64,000 nucleotides of DNA from Xestospongia muta (taxonomy: Eukaryota; Porifera; Demospongiae; Haplosclerida; Petrosiidae): positions 1,490,501 to 1,554,500 of the forward strand of contig OY848929.1 in NCBI GenBank assembly GCA_963693285.1, written 5' to 3'. Shown piece by piece: positions 19,926 through 37,404 of the stretch. Position numbers and translations under genes: made by a program. The notes beneath the pieces were generated by a model, which worked only from the letters and a program-made list of their open reading frames with translations, was not told the origin of the DNA and ran no database searches. The number at the start of each line of letters is the position of its first letter. The stretch's first letter is position 1.

Positions 19926-22181
19926 TTATTGATGTCTACATGAGCTAGGTAGAGAAGAGGAAGAAATGGATGATGAAGAGACAACCAAATCATTAGGACT
20001 AGAACTTGCAGGTGTTTTTTTAGGTCCTTTTAATTGAAGCTCAATAAATTCATCAACAAACTGTTTGAATATATTATCCCTTAATATAACCACACAAATA
20101 TCAACAAGAGAAGACGAAGGAGAAAATTCATAACTTGAAAGACCCTCCAAGATACCCTTAGCAGCTACGCTAGCTACCAGCATAAGACTGCCTGTACTGA
20201 TGGCTGGAATGGCTATGGAGGTTGCTTCGAGTTTTTCTGCTCTTTGAAGAATCCTATGCATCATTGCTTTCATTTCTTTCACTATCTCTGCTTTCATAGT
20301 TGGATCAACTTTCTCATTATTGATTAAAATCCCAGCAGGTCCAACAGCATGGATAATCCATTTACATTTTAAATTGCCACCAGCCTTTGTGTGAGCTATC
20401 TGTCCAATGTCCAGACCACCATGTTTTTCAACATATTCATTGCAATGTTTTTGTACTTCAAACTGACTGGCAACATTAATGGCTGCTGAGACACCCCAAC
20501 GATGCATTAGGCCAGAATTAGCTGAGCTGACAATTATCGATACATCTTCATCAACTATGTTTGCTTTCTTCAGTGTTAGTTTTCTCTCTTCACTCAGCAT
20601 TAGTCGCAAGTTGAGAAGATTGTTTAATAATTTAGTTGTATTTCTGTGTAATTCCACTGATTTTGAAATCACTTTAATCATATTCGCTTCTTTGATGTAT
20701 TCAAGTGGACTTACATTGGACTTCAGACCACAATATGCTAATACTTTACCGACAAACTCACTTGGAAAGGTTGCTGGAATAGGAAGAAACTCTACACGAA
20801 GTTGACTGGAGTTGAAAAAATGTTGGTAGACTTGAAGAAAGACTCGCGTATTTTGTTCTATACCTTCAGCTCCTGGATGAAGATGAAAAATGACCCTACC
20901 ATTTTTAACATCATATGCAATATTGAATACTCGATATTCAGAGTCCTTTGATATGATACTTAATACTTCAGGACTGAGAGAAGATAATGTTGTTCTATCA
21001 TCTTCATGTTTGAAAGGTTGGTTGAGAGCCTCATTTCGTGTCATTGCTTCAGCTTTTAGTTTTTCAATAACAAAGTCTTTCGCGGAAACAATTTCTTTCA
21101 ACGATTTGACTTCTCTTTCAAGGGTGGAAATTTTCTCTTTCTTTTTTTGTAGTTCCATCTCATTTTCCTTTATTGTCTTTTCTAAGGAGTCCTTTTTATG
21201 ACTAGAGTCAGAACTGTCAGTAGGTACCTCATTTACTAGCTGTCCTGTGTTACCTTTACTGTCCTGGTAGTACTGTGACATCTTGAGTGTCTCCAGTTTT
21301 TGACACAAGTCCTTTGAGGTTGGTCGCTGTTCTGCTCTGTCCGTCAAACATTCCAGTGCAATGTCTTTCAGAGGATGATCAGAGATCTGAGTAATATCTT
21401 CACTTCTCCTGTCTACTTCAGATACAGGAAGTTTCATGAAACCAGTCGGAGATCGCTCATCAGCTATTAATACTTCTAGTGGTCCTGGGTTTGGTAGACA
21501 GCACGTTATCATTTGTACAATGAGTACTCCTAGAGAGAAGATATCCAGCTTCTCTGTGTATATAGGGGGACTTATCCATGCCTCTGGTGGCATATAGACT
21601 GGACAACCTGGTACTTGAGTTAGAGATGAAAGAGGGGATGAGTTACAAGTTAGTTTAGACATGCCAAAGTCAGTCACTTTGGCTCGACATTCTCCTAACA
21701 AGAGAATATTGTTACTGGAGAGGTCACGATGAATGATACCATTACTATGGAGATATTGTAGTGCTAAAATTACATCATGAGACATGTTGACTTGAATATG
21801 CAGAGGTACTGTTCGATCAGTGGAACGGTGTCTCTCCAAGAAATTGGTCAGACTCTCATCCATTAGTTCCATGAGAAGTGCTGCTTGTCCTGAGGAAGGC
21901 TCTGTATGTAGTCCTAAGAACTGTACAATGTGAGGGTGCTTGAGAGAGGCGAGAAAAGAACACTCTTGCATGAACTTATCAGCTGCCCAGTTACCAGGGA
22001 CTAAGAACGTTGGATGAAGGAGTTTGGCAGCACAAGGTAATTGGTCACATTTGGCTTTACATACTATACCATAAGCACCACTACCCAAGTATTGATCTCT
22101 GTAAATCTTGATCTCATTGAATCCATAGTCAGACATAAAGGAGCTTGTGGAGCTTAAAGATGAGGATGAAATGGATGCCAT
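19926..22181 (-). CDS. Protein kinase - coiled coil - KH-like - macrodomain protein 3
   Basis: 751 residues, intronless, ATG at 22181, followed by a Ser-rich N-terminus not shared with paralogue 2. The kinase domain has GSGAYGIVCKAK, CAAKLL, HRDLSSNNILL, DFGMSKL and MPPEAW. It differs from paralogue 2 at only about ten residues over the kinase and coiled coil, including a one-codon deletion (QISDHPL versus QISPDHPL). After VIEKLKAE the two proteins diverge abruptly. The macrodomain (about residues 530-700) has SSAN in place of NAAN and HRWGVSAAI in place of GGLxxAI, but keeps WIIHAVGPAG and IPAISTGS, so binding may be changed rather than lost. It ends CRHQ. It lies head-to-head with CRAMP1, 378 bp between start codons. 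Confidence 0.88.
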   Translation of the reverse strand: MASISSSSLSSTSSFMSDYGFNEIKIYRDQYLGSGAYGIVCKAKCDQLPCAAKLLHPTFLVPGNWAADKFMQECSFLASLKHPHIVQFLGLHTEPSSGQAALLMELMDESLTNFLERHRSTDRTVPLHIQVNMSHDVILALQYLHSNGIIHRDLSSNNILLLGECRAKVTDFGMSKLTCNSSPLSSLTQVPGCPVYMPPEAWISPPIYTEKLDIFSLGVLIVQMITCCLPNPGPLEVLIADERSPTGFMKLPVSEVDRRSEDITQISDHPLKDIALECLTDRAEQRPTSKDLCQKLETLKMSQYYQDSKGNTGQLVNEVPTDSSDSSHKKDSLEKTIKENEMELQKKKEKISTLEREVKSLKEIVSAKDFVIEKLKAEAMTRNEALNQPFKHEDDRTTLSSLSPEVLSIISKDSEYRVFNIAYDVKNGRVIFHLHPGAEGIEQNTRVFLQVYQHFFNSSQLRVEFLPIPATFPSEFVGKVLAYCGLKSNVSPLEYIKEANMIKVISKSVELHRNTTKLLNNLLNLRLMLSEERKLTLKKANIVDEDVSIIVSSANSGLMHRWGVSAAINVASQFEVQKHCNEYVEKHGGLDIGQIAHTKAGGNLKCKWIIHAVGPAGILINNEKVDPTMKAEIVKEMKAMMHRILQRAEKLEATSIAIPAISTGSLMLVASVAAKGILEGLSSYEFSPSSSLVDICVVILRDNIFKQFVDEFIELQLKGPKKTPASSSPNDLVVSSSSISSSSLPSSCRHQ

Positions 22182-22559
22182 CAGTTGTGTATGGGTGGAG
22201 CTGTTTTGGGTGTGGCGAGCGCTATTATTATTATTATATCTAGCTATTTTTATGCATGGACGGTATTGGAAATGTTACGATTTTGCTACAACCATTTTTA
22301 TAAGTACCGTTATATTTTTTAGTATAAAACACATATCAATACTACATCAATAATAATTATTAATAATAAGTTTATTTTTATTGTCGCAGAATGCGTGCCG
22401 GTAAAATCGGGATTATTTACGTTTCTATTTCTAGTTCACTGAAAAGATGGAGGGCGAGATTTGAATTGACAGAAAAGATAAACATGAGCTTTATCAGCTC
22501 TTGAACTCGAAATACAGCAAGTTAGAAGACGGAGGAATCAATACGCTGTCTAATTTAAT
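22182..22559. promoter_or_regulatory. Divergent promoter region, kinase-macro 3 / CRAMP1
   Basis: 378 bp between opposing start codons. It contains an ATT trinucleotide run near 22225 and AT-rich palindromic stretches around 22345-22380, but no identifiable TATA box or named factor site. Both 5' UTRs lie here. Confidence 0.5.
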
Positions 22560-28738
<6,179 letters not shown>

Positions 28739-28943
28739 TTTTTTTTCTATACATTGTGTCATATCTCTCAAAATGATAGTACTAATTGTATTATTATTAT
28801 TGAGAATAGTTATTCGATTATATTCAATACTAGCTTGTCTGTATTTGCAAAGTTGGGTTCGTCGTATTTCAGTTATATTATATTATACTATAATTATAGT
28901 TAATAACCTTTATTACTAATGAATAATGATATTATGAAATATC

Positions 28944-28963
28944 CGGAGATATCCTTATCTCCG
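28944..28963 (+). promoter_or_regulatory. Perfect 8-bp stem, 4-nt loop upstream of V-ATPase B
   Basis: CGGAGATA-TCCT-TATCTCCG, 65 bases before the start codon of the V-ATPase gene. It could be a 5' UTR hairpin or a palindromic protein-binding site. Function unknown. Confidence 0.5.
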
Positions 28964-29027
28964 TATACTTAGTCAGGTGCTTCAGCCACTGCTTTATAAA
29001 CTCCAATTATCCTGTCTTAGCCTCAGA

Positions 29028-31786
<2,759 letters not shown>

Positions 31787-32278
31787 CCTTGACTTTTTCA
31801 CTTGGATAACAATTTGTGATTTGATCAACTGACTTGATTTGTAGATTTTGTTTTTGCAGTGTGTTTGTAAAATTGGTAGATATATTTTGTTAACAATAAA
31901 TAGTTTTAGTTATGTGCTAATTAACATCTGTCTTCTAGTTCAGTGAAATTATAATATTGAGTGAATTAAAAGGACTACATGAAAGATGCTATAGTTAATG
32001 GACTGATACTTTACATTGGATATGTAACTGTTGTTGTGTCTGTTCATTGTCATGACCTCACTCAGTTAGCTTCATTGGGTCTTAAAGATTATGAAATTAA
32101 TTTTACAGTTATGATAGTTAAGACAAAAATGATGCTTTCATATCTCCTACTAAATCGCTACTTGTTTTAGCATTTTAATTGTATAACAATTACGCTAAGT
32201 TCCATTGAAATTGGTGTGTATGAGTGGGCATAGATCTACTCTTTGGGAGTGGCTAATGTGCCCTGAGATCGCTGAGTT
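31787..32278. other. Intergenic between V-ATPase B and the Death-domain gene
   Basis: 492 bp holding the V-ATPase 3' UTR with a poly(A) signal and the promoter/5' UTR of the next gene on the same strand. A 63-codon frame at 31979-32170 has no family features and is judged chance. Confidence 0.5.
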
Positions 32279-33054
32279 ATGGCAAAAAAACAAATCGATT
32301 CAAAGTTGTTGTTGTCCCTTCTAAGCCAAGTTCAGCTAGGTAAGTAGTCTTCTGTAATATTAAAGTATCGAATTTGTGTGTAACATTTTATAATCCCCTG
32401 AGGTCTTATTACTTTTACTTCAGATATAACTCACTTAAGTGATGTATTGGAAGTCTTGAACATGTTTCCACATCAAAGATGGTTTCAACTAGGTCTATTG
32501 TTGGGTATATTACAACCTACGTTGGCAAAAATTGAAGCAGACCATCGTAATGATGTAGTTCGATGTCTTCAGGAGTGTATGACTTGTTGGCTGAGAAGAG
32601 TTGATCAAGTTGATGAGAGAGGAAGACCAACCTGGGATGTGCTAGCTACTACTTTGAAGAAAATGGAAGAAAACTATGTTGCTGATAAAATTATACAAAC
32701 AGGTACAATATAACTCTACAAATAGACTGGGTTGTAATAGAATTGTTATCTATTTTTAGTGAATGGAAAAATTAAAAATGCTGCACAAATTCTGATATAT
32801 CCAGTTGAAATAGCACAGCTGTTGTATAGTGAGAGACGTATTAGTGAAGTGACCCTTGATGAAGTAGAGAGACTAGAAGGGTCTCTAGAAAATAAGATGA
32901 TAACACTTTTGTCTGCTATCCATACAGCAGTGTGTTTAGATCACCAGAACATCAAAGTATTTGGGACAGTTTTGTCCAAATTTGAGGAAATGAGATCCCT
33001 AGGAAATGAAGTTCTCACTTTATATGGTAAGAGCAAGATAAATATATATATATA

Positions 33055-33109
<55 letters not shown>

Positions 33110-35854
33110 TTAAATAAATATATGTTCTTTTAATCAGCTCAAAGGTTCCTTAATAAGAAAGAGACAGTTCTTCGAGAGATAGCAACTAGTGATGAGATGA
33201 GTCCCGAGGATAGTGCTATTGATATTCTGCGTAAATATTATGGAGCCTTATCTCAATCTCTTCATCATCCTACTAATGTGGCACAACTCCTTTGTGAAGA
33301 GAAGATAATATCAAATGCAATGTTATCTCATGTAAAGGACAGTGGACGATCACAGTCAGAGATAAAAGGAGTGTTATTAAAAGCTGTACGCAATGCTGTT
33401 CATATCAATCATCATAGTTTGGAGGTGTTTGCCAGGATACTAAAGAGCTCCTCTGAGAATGCACAAACTGGTGATGATATCTTTAATGATTATGGTTAGT
33501 ATATTAACTGTGAGTTTCAATATATCATTTATAATTACACATATATTTATAGTGCGAACAGTTAAGAGAGATGAAGTTCAAATTGTAGCTGCTGATTTTT
33601 ATACAAGTGAAGGTGTGATGTGTTGTCATTATTATAATTATTTTATTTGACATAATATGTTTCATTTTGCAGTGAATAGTACATCCACTTCCAACAGCAG
33701 TTCACAAAATGTCAAAATCCCAGTTCCTCGTAGCATGAGTTCAGAGTTTACTAAAATTAGAGCAAAATTTGGCATTGCCTTTAACAATATCAGAAGCATA
33801 ATTAAAAGCAACCCACCTCCACTGGAAGATATAAAAGAATTCCTTGAAGACTGTGACTCTTCTCTCAGGCCTTCCTTAGCTCATTCTAAAAGTATTAGTG
33901 ATGTTCTGAATGCTGTTCGAGACAAGTGCACACTCGTTGATATCAATTATCTGAATGCAGTTGTTACACGATTCAACATAGAAGAAGCTAAAACACATAT
34001 TGATTCCTATGAGAAAGTTATTGAAGAATTTTGTTGCTCTGTGTCTGTTCGTCTTTGTCTGCAGGAAATATTTCCAGTAACATTCACGCCTTCTTCTCTA
34101 AAATGTGAAACTGCTACATTTGTCCTCAATTGGGATCCAGGTGACTACATGTTAAATGACATCACAAATCTTTTATCAGAAGTGTTCGAAAGATTACATA
34201 AATGGGTGACAGTGAAAGTCATCAAAGAAGGCAACTCTATCATTGTGATGTGTACCTTTCCACCCAATCTACTTGGTCCAATCATTGCCAAAGCTCAGGA
34301 GACAATCCTTTCAATAAATAAGAAAGGATTGATCAGTTTTACAATTGGTCATTGCATTATTTGGGATATGCATAAAAGAGATGAAGTAAGAGATGTTTAT
34401 AATATTTAAACAATCATCTCTTTTGTTGTTTGTAGAAGATTCAATACCTAGAAGAGAACATGTCTAAGAGAGATCACCTGATAACAGAATTGAAGTCTTC
34501 TCTTGAAGGTGGATATTTTTAGTATAAAAGTTCTTTATTTGCATTTTTAACACATAAAAATGATAATTAGTTCTGTAATAATTTAATATACTCTATTATT
34601 ATATGTTAGTTTATACCAGTATGGACAGAGAACAACAGGACCAATCATCAACTGACATTTTATCAGGTACTTGTATGTTAATTGAGGTATTAACTATGTA
34701 CCAAATGTAAATAGAGAAGCTTAAACTATTGGATAGAATAAGTAGGACAAAAACATTTGAGATTGAGAAGTTGACTAGACAAAAAGAAAGTGAGCTATAG
34801 TACTGTTGATATTATATAATATAATTATGATTATTTTATTTTATAGCTACTAATAAAGCTTTAGTAGACTACCAAAACGAGATAGAGACACTGAGGGAGA
34901 AAATAACATCATTAAATTTAGAACTAATGGAGACAAAAGAAAAAAACATTCAGTTGATGGAGAAGATGAAAGGTAAGAAAAATATGAATATTCTTTTAGT
35001 TCATGATATAATTGGATCTGCAATCTTGGATAGCAGAAGTGAGTGCTTGGATTAAGTCAACTAAACCAGAGTTAAGTCAAAGATTTGATGAGATCGTAAA
35101 TGATAAACCTTCTTCTTCTTCTTCTCTTGAAGGTAGGTATAGAACTGGTTTTGTTACATATTTAGTAGTAAAGTGATAACAGCTTTAAAATCATTAACTT
35201 TATTTTATAAGTGTACCCTATCATTATATGTTAGTTTATGTCAGTATGGACAGAGAACAAGACCAGTCATCAACTGAGACCAAGTATGCTAATCCCATGT
35301 CTAATATATTAGTAGAAGTTGCTCAATTAATATCCGATTTTGAGCACACTGATATAGAACTTCTAAGAAGTCTTATTATTATATTGGAAAGGGTCATTCA
35401 TTTAGCACCACTGGAGCAATCCCATTCAGTACTTCGACGTATGTCAATTCGTATAAATGAACTGACTGAAAATATAAAGTATGATATACCTAGTGGAACA
35501 TTAGTGAAACACTATTTTTCTGATCCTGTTGTTAACAAAAGACCACAACCATCTGATATTGGATACCAAGGCTTAGAGGAACAGTCCAATTCAAATGACC
35601 AAAATGAAGTTTATGTGACAGATAGTGGTGGCAATGGTCAGTAGAATATTGTGGATAGATGCATGAGGGAAGAAGGAAAGATGGATGCAATAACAGTAGA
35701 TAAATATATTATAGTATAAACAAATCCATCAATTCATTTATCACATTTTATAGATCAACTACCATTACATTCAGTCAATTCTAACATTGTAAAGGATGAC
35801 CATGTGCCTCAAGAAAAAGAAAGAGAGCCTACAAAAGAAGAGAAAAAGATATAA
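32279..35854 (+). CDS. Death-domain protein with CARD-like repeats and coiled coils
   Basis: Thirteen exons, 888 residues: 32279-32339, 32424-32702, 32760-33026, 33138-33494, 33553-33612, 33673-34385, 34436-34508, 34610-34666, 34715-34789, 34847-34972, 35037-35132, 35235-35636, 35754-35854. Exon 2 encodes a Death domain (RWFQLGLLLGILQPTLAKIE ... TWDVLATTLKKM). Exons 3, 4 and 6 each carry a helical repeat of about 85-100 residues with a shared pattern (VEIAQLLYSERRISE; TNVAQLLCEEKIISN), resembling CARD-like death-fold modules expanded in sponges and cnidarians. Exon 6 continues into a globular region of unknown type (VLNWDPGDYML, FTIGHCIIWDM). Exons 7-11 are coiled coil, exons 12-13 polar. Death-fold proteins work as adaptors in apoptosis and innate signalling; partners here are unknown. 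The unit of one repeat per exon suggests growth by exon duplication. Confidence 0.75.
33043..33113 (+). repeat. TA/TG microsatellite in an intron of the Death-domain gene
   Basis: Alternating TA with a central GT block, within intron 33027-33137. Low-complexity frames crossing it are not coding. Confidence 0.9.
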
Positions 35855-36295
35855 TGGAATTCTTAAATGTTATGTCCAGTCTACTAGAACCTTTTTAAAG
35901 ATGGAATAGCACACTTTGAGTATCAAATATACTGTATATAAATGTATAGATTTGTGATGATTGTTTTATGGTTGCAGATTTTTAACTATTCATACAAACG
36001 AAATAATCTTTCAAATTAGTAAATAAACTCAAATGCACATTCAAAGTTAATGTTACAAAATCACCAAGCCTGGACCATACCTTGAATGCCAAATATACAG
36101 CTGCTTTTACTACATACTTCTTCAATAACTAATCTTTTATTATAATAATAAAAGAAATTCCAGGAATAGGTTCAAAATCTGCAACAGTTTGCATAGCAAC
36201 CAAATGAACAAGACTATTTAGGCAGCCAATGATTATTATAATGTGTTTGACTTGAAATGGTTTCATAAAGACATTTCTGTGACATTACATTACAT

Positions 36296-36450
36296 GTAGT
36301 CAATTCTAACATTAAAGTGGATAGTCATGAGCCTCAACAAGAAGAAGAAAAAAAAGAACGAAAACTTACAGAAGAAGTGAAAGATGGTTAAATGAAACTC
36401 TTAGATTCTATGTCTAGTCAACTAGAGCCGTTTTTAAAAATGGAATAATA
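36296..36450 (+). repeat. Partial duplicate of the Death-domain gene's last exon
   Basis: This segment repeats 35770-35910: GTCAATTCTAACATT, then a GAGCCTCAA-type motif, a Glu/Lys-rich stretch, and the 3' UTR segment around ACTAGA(A/G)CC. In the duplicate the frame also ends in a stop (GATGGTTAA). It lies about 0.5 kb downstream of the gene end and could be an alternative terminal exon or a dead copy. Confidence 0.75.
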
Positions 36451-37404
36451 TACCTTGTGCTGATATGGTGTATATAATTAATATTAATAGATTGCAGTAG
36501 TTTTAGAAGTACCATTAATATACAATATATTGTATTTTTGTATTGTCATTAGGTGACATTACCATTTGATTATCTAGTCATAATAGATAAATTTGAGGAA
36601 TACATATACTATAATATTACTATGATTGTGACATCTTGAAATGCTAACATCATGAGTTAATCAAAAACCTTTGTTAATGATAGAAACATCTGTCTGGGTC
36701 TTATATTATGAATACTACACCAGTAAGTGGTACTTATTGTCTTATTTTTACAATAAACTCTTATGCTAAATGAAGTGCAGATATGGAGACAGATAACTAT
36801 ATCAGTGCAATATAGAGATCCAATACCATATGAGCTTTCATTTACTGAGACCAAAATACCATATGAAATGAGGTTGAATGTTTATCATATAGCTGTCACA
36901 TTTAACTGAAATAGAGTCTCGGTAACTTAAGTTAAATGAGAATATGACAATCAAACAATGGCCATTTTATGGAATTATTATTATTCAAATACCTAACTGT
37001 ATCAGACATCCAAACTCATGTTATGGTGAGCTATGGTGCATCTCAACGTGTTCCTTCTGGTACCATAGACAAAAAAGCAGAACTGGGTTCGAGAGTAATT
37101 ACATTTCTTCCTCACAGTCGTCTTCCTTAGTTTGGTGAGGCTAGTCCTTAAACAAAGGGACTGGCCTGAGTAGCCTCATCAGACTACTTACAGTAAAATT
37201 AAGTTAGTACATAACAACTGTCTACAATTGTGAGTGGCTGATATTAAAACTCATTGCATTTAGTAAATATAATGGAATAATATATATATTTGGTGTGATT
37301 CTATTTTCCAAAAAAGTTTAGTTTTTCTTGTTCTTTTTACATAAGCTTATAGGTGCAGATTAATTAATAATGGGTGGAGCTGGCACCATTACCACGTGTA
37401 ATCC
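36451..37404. other. Intergenic region upstream of RNPC3
   Basis: No convincing exon. An imperfect inverted repeat built on GGCTAGTCC / GGGACTGGCC lies at about 37137-37180 and may be a MITE-like remnant. The RNPC3 promoter must lie in the last part. Confidence 0.4.

Noticed and set aside
32759..33133. Tyr/Ile/Cys-rich extension after the CARD-like exon
   Set aside because: Read-through of the TA/TG intronic microsatellite; the donor at 33027 ends the exon.
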